Shown here one piece after another: positions 1 through 6,529 of a stretch of DNA of 10,861 nt. Position numbers and translations under genes: made by a program. Within the stretch, counting starts at the first letter, position 1; each line of letters opens with the position of its first letter. The notes beneath the pieces are model-generated. The model was given only the letters and a program-made list of their open reading frames with translations, was not told the origin of the DNA and searched no databases. The DNA comes from an uncultured Enterocloster sp. (GTDB lineage Bacteria > Bacillota > Clostridia > Lachnospirales > Lachnospiraceae), in assembly GCA_944382045.1 (NCBI GenBank), contig CALWMT010000058.1:1-10861 (forward strand), given 5' to 3'.

Positions 1-495
1 GGGGTAAAGAATCTGGTTCTGGACTATGTGCACCGCTATGCAGACCCAGAGGCCGGCAAGGAGGAGCTCTCCCTGTGGCTCTGCGAAAACCGCAGCGCCA
101 TCGAGGACCTGTCAGAGCAATGGCTGAAAAGCCAGGGCTGTGCTGCCCCGGTGCAGCTGGAGCTGACAAGGGACTACTTTCCTTCCAAGGCTTACGGGGA
201 TCTTGTATTCCCCTGCGGCGTCTACGATGCCGCCAGAATCACCATCGGCTCGGGAAAGGGGCGAAATTGGTGGTGTGTCCTCTACCCCTCTCTCTGCTTT
301 GTAGATTCCGTCCATGCCGTGGTCCCTGCCTCCTCCCGCAGGACGCTGGCCTCGCAGATGAGTGAGGCGGACTATCATGCGCTCCTGCCGCGGGATGCAC
401 CGCAGCATGCGCGTGAAGACATTTCCCAAAATAAAAAGCCGGAGATTCAGATAAAATCCCGGCTTCTGGAGCTTATTTCCGGATGCGGCTCATAG
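1..495 (+). CDS. spoIIR: Stage II sporulation protein R, 3' part (SpoIIR)
   Basis: The reading frame is open from base 1, so the N-terminus lies outside the window and only the C-terminal 164 residues are seen. The stretch FPSKAYGDLVFPCG, then RITIGSGKGRNWWCVLYP and LCFVD, is the conserved core of SpoIIR. In the known family, SpoIIR is made in the forespore under sigma-F, is exported, and signals to the SpoIIGA protease so that pro-sigma-E is processed in the mother cell. The tail after the core is Ala/Arg/Gln-rich and looks poorly conserved. The stop TAG at 493-495 lies 23 bp inside the convergent GntR gene, and the last twenty or so codons also carry the terminator of that opposing gene. 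Assignment is strong; the true start cannot be seen. Confidence 0.93.
   Translation, partial: GVKNLVLDYVHRYADPEAGKEELSLWLCENRSAIEDLSEQWLKSQGCAAPVQLELTRDYFPSKAYGDLVFPCGVYDAARITIGSGKGRNWWCVLYPSLCFVDSVHAVVPASSRRTLASQMSEADYHALLPRDAPQHAREDISQNKKPEIQIKSRLLELISGCGS
432..465 (-). terminator. Intrinsic terminator of the ispE-gntR operon, inside spoIIR
   Basis: Read on the minus strand, arms AAGCCGG (465-459) and CCGGCTT (442-436) form a 7-bp stem. It is extended by GATT/AATC across a one-base bulge and followed by TTTATTTT. It begins 8 bases after the GntR stop codon and lies wholly within the coding sequence of the convergent spoIIR gene. Confidence 0.8.
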
Positions 496-1174
496 CCGCC
501 TCCTCCTGCTCTTTAATATTGCGGGAGACCGTAATCTCCTGATTGTCGATATGCTCCCGGGCCGCCTTCTTTGCCTCCGCAATATTGTGGTCCCGGAGCG
601 CTGCCACGATGTGGTCATGCTCAATCAGAAGGATCTGCCGCTTATCCTCATCCTTTATATACTCCAGGCGGTAGCGGTACATCTGCTCCCGCAGATTGTT
701 GAGCATCTGGACCAGCTTCTCATTCCCCGTGCTCTGATAGATAATATCATGAAAATGCTCATCGGTCTCCGCGATCACCATGGCATTTCCCCTTTTTATC
801 GCCGCGCAGAAGCTCTCCTGCACCCGCTCCAGCTTGGCCAGATCCTCTGAACTCATCCTCTGGCAGGCCAGCTCAATGGCCAGCTCCTCCAAAGACCGGC
901 GCACCTCTAACACGTCCCGAAGGCTTTTCTCAGAGATCTTGGCGACCTCCGCACCCTTTCTGGGAATCATGAGCACCAGCCCCTCCAGCTCCAGCTTCCG
1001 GATCGCTTCCCGGATAGGAGTTCTGCTGACGCCCAGCTTCTCTGCCAGCTGAATCTCCATCAGCCGCTCTCCGGGAGCCAGCTCCCCCTTCAAAATTGCC
1101 TGCCGCAGCGTATTGAACACCACATCCCGCAGGGGCAGATACTCATTCATGTTCACCCTGAAACTATTCTCCAT
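473..1174 (-). CDS. GntR-family transcriptional regulator (FCD/FadR-type)
   Basis: A 233-residue regulator. Residues 12-80 form the GntR winged helix, with the signature GERLMEIQLAEKLGVSRTPIREAI near 35-58 followed by LELEGLV and RKGAEV. Residues 85-215 are an all-helical FCD effector domain. Candidate metal ligands of that domain are Asp138 and His142 (in ETDEHFH), His186 (EHDHIV) and His208 (AREHI). GGAGGG at 1184-1189 is 9 bases from the ATG at 1174 and only 3 from the ATG at 1180, so 1174 is preferred; an in-frame extension further upstream would run into ispE and has no better site. It lies 22 bp after ispE and is presumably cotranscribed with it. The effector is unknown; FCD regulators usually sense small organic acids. 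A palindrome at the operon promoter suggests autoregulation. Confidence 0.9.
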   Translation of the reverse strand: MENSFRVNMNEYLPLRDVVFNTLRQAILKGELAPGERLMEIQLAEKLGVSRTPIREAIRKLELEGLVLMIPRKGAEVAKISEKSLRDVLEVRRSLEELAIELACQRMSSEDLAKLERVQESFCAAIKRGNAMVIAETDEHFHDIIYQSTGNEKLVQMLNNLREQMYRYRLEYIKDEDKRQILLIEHDHIVAALRDHNIAEAKKAAREHIDNQEITVSRNIKEQEEAAMSRIRK

Positions 1175-1196
1175 AATCATATTCCCTCCCGCATCC

Positions 1197-2081
1197 TCAT
1201 GTATTAAAAAAATTTGTGAGATATACCTGCCTTGCAAGACCTGAGGCCTCACCAAACCGCAGTGCCTCATAGGCATTCTTAGCCGCCATGGGATTGATAA
1301 ACAGGCCGAATACCGTAGGACCGCTTCCGCTCATTACCGCGTTCACAGCTCCCCGCCGCTTCATCTCCTCCTCAATCTGACGGATTACCGGGTATTTGTC
1401 CGCTGTCACAAGCTCAAGCACATTCTTAAACAGCCCCGCTACCTGCCGGATATCCTTCCGGCGGATGGCCTCGATCATTCCATCAATATCCGGATGATCC
1501 TCCTCCTTGAGCTCCATGGCATCCAGACTCTCATACACGGTCCGCGTCGACACACTGACCGCTGGCTTGGCGATGAGAATCTGGCACTGCGGCATAGGAG
1601 GCAGCGGTGTAAGCTTCTCCCCGATTCCCTCCGACAGAACCGTGCCCCGCATCAGGCAGTAGGGAACGTCTGCTCCCAGCTTCAGCCCCCGCTCCATCAA
1701 TCCCTCCCTGGAGAGGCCCAGGCCGAACATCTTGTTCACGCCATAGAGCACCGCTGCGGCATCGCTGCTTCCCCCTGCCATGCCGGCAGACACCGGGATA
1801 AATTTGCGAAGCCGGATCGAGAGGCCTGCGTCCACGCCAAACTCCTCCATCAAAAGTGCTGCCGCCCGGTAGGCCAGATTCTGCTCATTGTTCGGCAGAT
1901 AATATAAGTTGCTCTCCACACGGATTCCTCTGCCGGTCTTCAGATAAATATCAATTCCGTCATGGAGTCCCACGGTCTGCATGATCATGCGCACCTGATG
2001 GTATCCGTCCTCCCGCCTTCCCAGCACATCGAGGCCCAGGTTAATCTTCCCGTGCGCCTTTAATCGCAGATGCGAAATCAT
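1197..2081 (-). CDS. ispE: 4-diphosphocytidyl-2-C-methyl-D-erythritol kinase
   Basis: A 294-residue GHMP kinase that phosphorylates CDP-ME at the 2-hydroxyl with ATP, the fourth step of the MEP route to isopentenyl diphosphate. Visible signatures are AHGKINLGLDVLGRREDGYH at the N-terminus (catalytic Lys12), the glycine-rich ATP loop PVSAGMAGGSSDAAA (96-110), GADVPY with catalytic Asp138, and the C-terminal AVMSGSGPTVFGLF. Length is normal for the family. The ATG at 2081 is chosen because AGGGGG stands about 10 bases upstream; a TTG ten codons earlier (2111) has no good ribosome site. First gene of a two-gene operon with the GntR regulator, with a promoter at 2155-2183. Confidence 0.96.
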   Translation of the reverse strand: MISHLRLKAHGKINLGLDVLGRREDGYHQVRMIMQTVGLHDGIDIYLKTGRGIRVESNLYYLPNNEQNLAYRAAALLMEEFGVDAGLSIRLRKFIPVSAGMAGGSSDAAAVLYGVNKMFGLGLSREGLMERGLKLGADVPYCLMRGTVLSEGIGEKLTPLPPMPQCQILIAKPAVSVSTRTVYESLDAMELKEEDHPDIDGMIEAIRRKDIRQVAGLFKNVLELVTADKYPVIRQIEEEMKRRGAVNAVMSGSGPTVFGLFINPMAAKNAYEALRFGEASGLARQVYLTNFFNT

Positions 2082-2151
2082 TTTCTGCTTTTCCCCCTTT
2101 GTCTTCCCCAATTTGTTCCCATTGTTTTTATGTTGTTTTTATTATACATTA

Positions 2152-2165
2152 TATTGTATACAATA
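2152..2165. promoter_or_regulatory. Candidate GntR operator (perfect 14-bp palindrome)
   Basis: TATTGTATACAATA is a perfect dyad covering the -10 hexamer of the ispE-gntR promoter. Operators built on TTGTATACAA-like dyads are known for FCD-type GntR proteins, and the operon encodes one, so repression by its own product is the simplest reading. The palindrome is seen; the binding protein is inferred. Confidence 0.5.
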
Positions 2166-2183
2166 AAACGGCGCATTTTTCAA
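2155..2183 (-). promoter_or_regulatory. Sigma-A promoter of ispE-gntR
   Basis: Minus-strand -35 TTGAAA (2183-2178), a 17-base spacer, and -10 TATACA (2160-2155). The predicted start point is near 2148, leaving a leader of about 67 bases before the ispE ATG. The -10 hexamer is embedded in the palindrome at 2152-2165. Confidence 0.7.
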
Positions 2184-2197
2184 TCGTTAAAATACAC

Positions 2198-2228
2198 AAA
2201 AAAGCCGCCCTCCCTATGGAGAACGGCT
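2198..2228 (-). terminator. Intrinsic terminator after the yesL-family gene
   Basis: On the minus strand AGCCGTTCTCC (2228-2218) pairs over 11 positions, including G-T wobbles, with GGAGGGCGGCT (2213-2203). The loop has 4 bases and is followed by six T. It stands 38 bases after the stop codon of the YesL-family gene and just upstream of the ispE promoter, so it insulates the two units. Confidence 0.8.
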
Positions 2229-2266
2229 CACGTTTATTCCAGTCTGGGCCAAACCGCCCAATTGAA

Positions 2267-3001
2267 TTACTGCTTTTTCAGGTTTCGAATCGCTTCCTCT
2301 ATCTCCTCATTGCTGTCATCCAGCAGCGGACTTATATCGCTGTGCGCCGGCTCCTCTGTCTCCTTCGGCATGTACCTGCGGAAAATCGCGGTAAAGAAGA
2401 AGGAATTGACAAAGGCCGTCAGGGGCATGCCAAACAGCACGAAAAGCACGGAAATCTGCGGAAGAAAATACAGGGAAAAGTAGGAGAAGGCCACAATAAT
2501 AATGTCAATCGCCAGAATTCCCAGTGTATGGAACAGATGCCGGACAGACATAAAGAATGCATTAAAAAGCGTTTTCTTAACTGTGTTGTAAAACCGGCAC
2601 TGGAGGGGGAATACATACGTAGCGATGAAAATTAAAATCATCAGCAGACCGCCAAACACAGCCGTGAGCACCAGCTTTACCTGCTCATTCAGGGGCATCC
2701 TGCCTGTCACAATGAACCAAAAATCAAAGCCCAGGAGCAGTCCCACCGCCAAGAGAAGCAGCCAGATGGCTGTGGCCTGCTTGAAATTGGATTTAAAGGA
2801 GTGGAAAAAGCCCTTGATCGTGGAGCTGTCCTCATCCCGCACCAGCTTTAGAGTGACATAGTAAACCGCCGTCGTGGACGCGCCGATCGTAAAAATCGGG
2901 ATAGAGCAGATCGTCCATAAAATATTAAGCAAAATCAAATCTCCCAGCTTTCCGATAAATCTCCAGACTGGATTGTCATAGTTAAATAATCCCTGCAGCA
3001 T
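2267..3001 (-). CDS. YesL family (DUF624) membrane protein
   Basis: A 244-residue integral membrane protein. The start MLQGLFNYDNPVWRF and the following LLNILWTICSIPIFTIGAS are typical of the YesL/DUF624 family. About five membrane segments are visible, near residues 20-42, 75-99, 107-133, 159-179 and 182-206, followed by an acidic, probably cytoplasmic tail of about 35 residues. The ATG at 3001 is preceded by AGAGGA at 7-8 bases; an ATG eight codons earlier (3025) has no such site. Family members often lie next to carbohydrate transport genes and their molecular role is unknown; no sugar genes are seen here. It is divergent from the membrane protein at 3182. Confidence 0.85.
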   Translation of the reverse strand: MLQGLFNYDNPVWRFIGKLGDLILLNILWTICSIPIFTIGASTTAVYYVTLKLVRDEDSSTIKGFFHSFKSNFKQATAIWLLLLAVGLLLGFDFWFIVTGRMPLNEQVKLVLTAVFGGLLMILIFIATYVFPLQCRFYNTVKKTLFNAFFMSVRHLFHTLGILAIDIIIVAFSYFSLYFLPQISVLFVLFGMPLTAFVNSFFFTAIFRRYMPKETEEPAHSDISPLLDDSNEEIEEAIRNLKKQ

Positions 3002-3045
3002 GAAACATCCTCTTCTTTCGTTCATTATAAGCGCTCATTAGTGTT

Positions 3046-3073
3046 ATTCTATCACAGAAACGGAAAAATGCAA
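3046..3073 (-). promoter_or_regulatory. Putative promoter of the yesL-family gene
   Basis: Minus strand: -35 TTGCAT (3073-3068), 16-base spacer, -10 TAGAAT (3051-3046). A second TATAAT-like box lies nearer the gene (3026-3031) but lacks a matching -35. Two copies of AAGCGCT (3029-3035 and 3073-3079) flank this promoter. Confidence 0.4.
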
Positions 3074-3132
3074 AGCGCTGGAAAAGATTCACAGAATTTT
3101 TAGAATTGAATGTGCACGCTTCCCGCCGGATG

Positions 3133-3141
3133 TGGTACAAT
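3133..3141 (+). promoter_or_regulatory. Extended -10 promoter of the membrane protein at 3182
   Basis: TGG followed by TACAAT is an extended -10 element; no good -35 lies 17 bases upstream. Predicted transcription begins near 3148, which rules out a translation start at 3110 and supports the start at 3182. Confidence 0.5.
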
Positions 3142-3181
3142 AGCGGTGTACGAATGTATAGATTGTGAGGGTATGCATGCG

Positions 3182-3853
3182 ATGAATCTAAAAGAGGAAG
3201 CGAAAAACGAACGAAAAAAGCTCAGCCAGATGTCCTGGTCCGACCGGATATGGTATATATGGGAGTACTATAAGTTCCATCTCCTGGCCCTGCTTCTGAT
3301 TCTGGGATTTCTTTTTACCATAGGAACTATATTATATAGGAAGACTTTTACCACCCGGCTCAGCTTTGCCATTGTCAATGACCGGTCGGGCGGCTATTCC
3401 TCCACTCTGCCGCTGGAATCCGCTCTGCACCAGGCGCTGGGGTACGGCTCTAAGGATGTGATCGAGTTCAATGATGGCCTGTCCGCCTCCTTTGACGATG
3501 GGCCCGCCTCCCAATATACCTATGCTGCCATGATGAAGATTTCCGCTTTGGCTGCCAGCGGCAGCCTGGATATCATGATTGCAGATCAGGCTGCCATCGA
3601 GCACTATGCCGGGGTCTCCGCTTTCGCGGATCTGCGTGTCCTCCTGCCGGAGGATATGTATGAGAGCCTGGAGGAATATATTCTCTCCGTGCCTGACGCG
3701 TCCGGAGAGATGGTTCCCACTGCCATCTCCCTGGAGGACACCGATTTCCGGGAGATCACGGGAATCTCCATTGATCCCCCTTATCTGGCTGTTATGGCTG
3801 ATCCTCCGCATACAGAAGATATCCTGCGGACGATCCAGTATTTATTTCAATAA
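3182..3853 (+). CDS. Single-pass membrane-anchored protein, unknown function
   Basis: A 223-residue protein that I cannot assign to a named family. A charged N-terminus (KEEAKNERKKL) and the aromatic stretch WSDRIWYIWEYYKF lead into one membrane helix at about residues 32-52. Positive charges on both sides make topology uncertain, but a cytoplasmic N-terminus with an outside C-terminal domain of about 170 residues is likely. That domain contains segments (SGSLDIMIADQAAIEHYA, FADLRVLLPEDMYE, and a final TEDILRTIQYLF) that resemble the lobe and C-terminal helix of extracellular solute-binding folds; this is only an impression. GAGGG (3167-3171) sits 10 bases before ATG 3182 but only 1 base before ATG 3173, so 3182 is chosen. 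It is divergent from the YesL-family gene, and its last 62 bases overlap the convergent acetyltransferase gene. Confidence 0.7.
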   Translation: MNLKEEAKNERKKLSQMSWSDRIWYIWEYYKFHLLALLLILGFLFTIGTILYRKTFTTRLSFAIVNDRSGGYSSTLPLESALHQALGYGSKDVIEFNDGLSASFDDGPASQYTYAAMMKISALAASGSLDIMIADQAAIEHYAGVSAFADLRVLLPEDMYESLEEYILSVPDASGEMVPTAISLEDTDFREITGISIDPPYLAVMADPPHTEDILRTIQYLFQ

Positions 3854-4565
3854 TCGGTTCCATTCCAAGGCCCTCCGCCAGATGGCGGGAGGCCTTGTTG
3901 TCTCTGTGGATGAGCGCACAGAGACGGACCCCCAGCACCTCCCGCGCATAGTCCGCTGCCTCCTGCACCGCCTCTCTGGCATATCCCCTGTTCCGATACG
4001 GGCGGAAAATGTGGTAGCCTATCTCAAGCCAGGGAGAAGCTTCCCCGCCGCCCTCCCTTAGGCGCCGCTGGCCGGCTGCCGCAAGGGCTTCCTCCGCCTG
4101 GCGCGGCAGATCTGGATTAGATACTCCCGCCATGCCGGCCAGCTGTTCTGTGCCCTTCTCCACCACAGCCCATACGCCGTACTCATAAAATCTGTACTGA
4201 TTTTTAATATACTGCTCCAGGAGCTCCTTGGACCGAAACAGCCGCTCCTGCTCCCCATACTCCTCCTCAGGGATCTGCTCCGAGTCCTCCGGGACAAATT
4301 CCCGGAGCACCAGCCGCTTTGTCTCCCCGATGATCCATGGGAGGCCCAGATGGCGGCGGAGCACCAGCTCCGCGAGCTCATCGGAGGCATGTGAAAAGTC
4401 AGGGATCACATAGGAGACTCCCGGAATCCATCCCCCGTGCATAGAGGCGTCCACAGCCACAGCAGCCCTCCCGGCAGCTTTCGCCGCCAGAAGGGCCTCC
4501 GTCTCGTCGGAGAATACCACTGTATGGCATTCTCCCTCCACTATAATGTGCTTTTCCTTCGTCAT
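3792..4565 (-). CDS. GNAT-family N-acetyltransferase with extra N-terminal domain
   Basis: A 257-residue protein. Residues from about 84 on (TKRLVLREFVPED) form a GNAT fold, which transfers an acetyl group from acetyl-CoA to an amine. The acetyl-CoA loop is EIGYHIFRPYRNRGYAREA (181-199), followed by HRDNKASRHLAEGLGM (220-235), the usual N-x-x-S end of the fold. Residues 151-178 are a charged Ala/Glu/Arg-rich insert. The first 80 residues, including FSDETEALLAAKAAGRAAVAVD and SYVIPDF, look like the end of a HAD-type phosphatase domain (the 'aaknAGm' turn), without catalytic motifs. The start ATG overlaps the stop of the upstream cyclophilin gene as ATGA, which suggests translational coupling. 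Substrate (protein, antibiotic or metabolite) is unknown. Confidence 0.85.
   Translation of the reverse strand: MTKEKHIIVEGECHTVVFSDETEALLAAKAAGRAAVAVDASMHGGWIPGVSYVIPDFSHASDELAELVLRRHLGLPWIIGETKRLVLREFVPEDSEQIPEEEYGEQERLFRSKELLEQYIKNQYRFYEYGVWAVVEKGTEQLAGMAGVSNPDLPRQAEEALAAAGQRRLREGGGEASPWLEIGYHIFRPYRNRGYAREAVQEAADYAREVLGVRLCALIHRDNKASRHLAEGLGMEPIIEINTGSSAGYLLYAEDQP
3867..3896 (+). terminator. Possible terminator of the membrane protein gene
   Basis: AAGGCCCTCCGCC (3867-3879) and GGCGGGAGGCCTT (3884-3896) form a 13-position stem with one C-A mismatch and one wobble, and a loop AGAT. It starts 14 bases after the stop at 3853. The following GTTGTCTCT is only moderately T-rich, and the hairpin also codes for the SRHLAEGLG part of the acetyltransferase, so it may be a coding coincidence. 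Confidence 0.4.
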
Positions 4566-5080
4566 GCCTTCTCCGGCTCCGGATACTCGGTTCCAAAGGT
4601 CTCGACTGTCATGCTCTTAATCCTCTGCTCCTTTAAAGGACGGTCCATGTAATCCGTGGGAGTCTGCGCAATCTTATCCACAATGTCCATCCCCTCTGTC
4701 ACCTTTCCGAATGCCGCGTACTCTCCATCCAGATGCGGTGCAGCCTTGTGCATAATAAAGAACTGGGAGCCCGCGGAATTGGGATGCGCAGCCCTGGCCA
4801 TGGACAGCACGCCCTCTGTGTGCTTTAGGCTGTTGGCAAAGCCGTTGTGGGAGAATTCTCCCTTGATGCAGTAGCCGGGTCCTCCCATGCCGTTTCCGTT
4901 GGGGCAGCCGCCCTGAATCATAAAGCCGGGAATCACCCGGTGAAAGATCCTGCCGTCATAAAAGCCCTTCTTGATCAGGCTGATAAAGTTGTTGACCGTA
5001 TTAGGGGCAGTCTCGGGATAGAGCTCCGCTTTGATCACATCCCCGCATTCCATTGTAATTGTAACGATTGGATTTGCCAT
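4562..5080 (-). CDS. Peptidyl-prolyl cis-trans isomerase, cyclophilin type
   Basis: A 172-residue single-domain cyclophilin, probably cytoplasmic as no signal peptide is visible. It speeds proline isomerisation in folding proteins. Active-site residues are in place: FHRVIPGFMIQGG (46-58, with Arg48, Phe53, Met54, Gln56), then GSQFFI (104-109) and HLDGEYAAFGKV (116-127). His116 occupies the position of the cyclosporin-contacting Trp of human cyclophilin A, as in many bacterial ppiB-type enzymes. AAGGAG about 9 bases before the ATG at 5080 fixes the start. A near-consensus promoter lies just upstream, and its stop codon overlaps the start of the GNAT gene by 4 bases. Confidence 0.95.
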   Translation of the reverse strand: MANPIVTITMECGDVIKAELYPETAPNTVNNFISLIKKGFYDGRIFHRVIPGFMIQGGCPNGNGMGGPGYCIKGEFSHNGFANSLKHTEGVLSMARAAHPNSAGSQFFIMHKAAPHLDGEYAAFGKVTEGMDIVDKIAQTPTDYMDRPLKEQRIKSMTVETFGTEYPEPEKA

Positions 5081-5117
5081 CTGTATGATCTCCTTTTTCT
5101 ATGGTTTTGCTCCTCCC

Positions 5118-5146
5118 ATTGTACCTGTTTTGCAGGCAGGCGTCAA
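5118..5146 (-). promoter_or_regulatory. Sigma-A promoter of cyclophilin-GNAT operon
   Basis: Minus strand: -35 TTGACG (5146-5141), 17-base spacer, -10 TACAAT (5123-5118), close to consensus. The -35 starts 7 bases after the stop codon of the amidohydrolase gene. No terminator is seen between them, so upstream transcription may also read through. Confidence 0.75.
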
Positions 5147-5152
5147 GCTCGC

Positions 5153-6490
5153 TTAATAGGCCCGCTTTATAATCTCCTCCATGTGCTTCTGGGCCTCAAA
5201 GCAGATTTTCTCCTCGTCCAGAGTGAGTACCTCCCGATTTTTCATCACAAGCCTTCCATCAATAATGGAGTCTGTCACATCATGCCCATTCGCAGCCTCC
5301 ACAATCGTGTTCAGCAGATTCTGCGTAGGCTGTATGTGGGGCTGATCGATGTTCAGAAGAATCACGTCCGCCTTTTTTCCCTCCTCCACGGTTCCAAGAA
5401 TATCTCCCTTTCCCAGAGCACAGGCTCCGCCCCAGGACGCCATCTTCAGCACCGTGGCACAGGTCATCACCACCGGGTTAAATGAGGGAAGTCCCCAATA
5501 GGCAATCATTCCATAGCGGAGCACCTTCATCTCGTCAAACAGATCCAAATTGGATGGTGCCGCTCCGTCGCAGCCCAGCCCCACCTGAAGTCCCGCCTGG
5601 AGAATCTGAGGTGCCTTGGGGAAGCCATGGTTTGCAAGATTTGCTCTGGGGCAGTGAATCACCTTCACCCCCCGCTCTGCCATGAGTGCGATATCCTCGT
5701 CAGAGAGCATCACATTATGTGCGGTGAGAAGATTGGGTCCAAGAACGCCCATGGACTCTAAAAACTGTGCCGGGCGCAGCTTATAATTCTGCAGACAGAA
5801 GCTGACCTCATCCTTGTGCTCGCACAGATGGGCGTGAATCCCTGTGTGAAGCTCCTCTGCCGCATCCCGGACCATCGCAATCAGGTCCTGCGAGCATGTC
5901 ATGACCTGGCGGATAGCAAACCAGATATCAACCCTTCCATCGCCTGCTCCCTGATACCCCTTATAGAGCTCCCTGGTGTGCGCAACTGCCTCCTTGGCAG
6001 TCTCCTTCATGGCTCCTGTGATCGCATTCCCCATATCCATGGTAGACTTTGCAATGGCCGCCCGCATGCCGGACTCCACCACTGCGTCCGCCACCCGGTC
6101 CATGTAAACACCGCCCGAATCCGCGAACGCGGTCGTTCCATGCTTGATCATTTCCAGGCATGCCAGCTGTCCGCTCACATAGGAATCCTCCGGGCGGAGA
6201 TTGCTCTCAAAGGGCACAAGAAAGCGGGTCCATACCATGGGATATTCATCGGACACTCTGCCGCGCAGCAGCTGCTGGCAGGTATGTGTGTGCCCGTCCA
6301 CAAGTCCCGGCATGAGAAGCTTTCCTCTTCCATCCAAGAGCTCCTCTGCCCTGTATTCCTGCGCCAGCTCTGCTTCCGGACCGATTTTACAGATCATGGT
6401 CTTGTCAATGGCCACGCTGCAGGTGCCGGATATGGTCATATCCGGCTGCAGAACCCGGCATCCCTGAATTAAAATATCACATTTCGTCAT
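5153..6490 (-). CDS. Amidohydrolase family protein (MTA/SAH deaminase-like)
   Basis: A 445-residue cytoplasmic metal-dependent hydrolase of the TRZ/ATZ/SsnA-type amidohydrolase group. A small beta domain (1-60) and the C-terminal KKADVILLN segment frame the TIM barrel. Metal-site residues are visible: His67 and His69 in MPGLVDGHTHT, His221 with Glu224 in IHAHLCEH, His258 in LLTAHNV, and Asp308 in GLGCDGAAPSN. Relatives deaminate or dechlorinate purine-like and triazine rings; methylthioadenosine/S-adenosylhomocysteine deaminase is the nearest named type, but the substrate here cannot be read from sequence. AAGGGAG lies about 10 bases before the ATG. It is the third gene of a unit with two membrane proteins (gap 39 bp), which suggests that it acts on the imported compound. 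Confidence 0.88.
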   Translation of the reverse strand: MTKCDILIQGCRVLQPDMTISGTCSVAIDKTMICKIGPEAELAQEYRAEELLDGRGKLLMPGLVDGHTHTCQQLLRGRVSDEYPMVWTRFLVPFESNLRPEDSYVSGQLACLEMIKHGTTAFADSGGVYMDRVADAVVESGMRAAIAKSTMDMGNAITGAMKETAKEAVAHTRELYKGYQGAGDGRVDIWFAIRQVMTCSQDLIAMVRDAAEELHTGIHAHLCEHKDEVSFCLQNYKLRPAQFLESMGVLGPNLLTAHNVMLSDEDIALMAERGVKVIHCPRANLANHGFPKAPQILQAGLQVGLGCDGAAPSNLDLFDEMKVLRYGMIAYWGLPSFNPVVMTCATVLKMASWGGACALGKGDILGTVEEGKKADVILLNIDQPHIQPTQNLLNTIVEAANGHDVTDSIIDGRLVMKNREVLTLDEEKICFEAQKHMEEIIKRAY

Positions 6491-6529
6491 GCGCTTTACA
6501 CTCCCTTCCTAAAAAGATACGAATATCCG

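Noticed and set aside
1175..1276. N-terminal extension of the GntR regulator
   Set aside because: It would overlap the end of ispE, adds no conserved sequence, and a good ribosome site favours the ATG at 1174.
2099..2635. Plus-strand open frame of 178 codons crossing the ispE promoter region and yesL end
   Set aside because: It runs over a promoter, an operator and a terminator of the other strand and has no recognisable domain.
5816..6472. Plus-strand open frame (218 codons) opposite the amidohydrolase
   Set aside because: Antisense to a gene with all catalytic motifs; Cys/His/Pro-rich sequence resembles no protein family.
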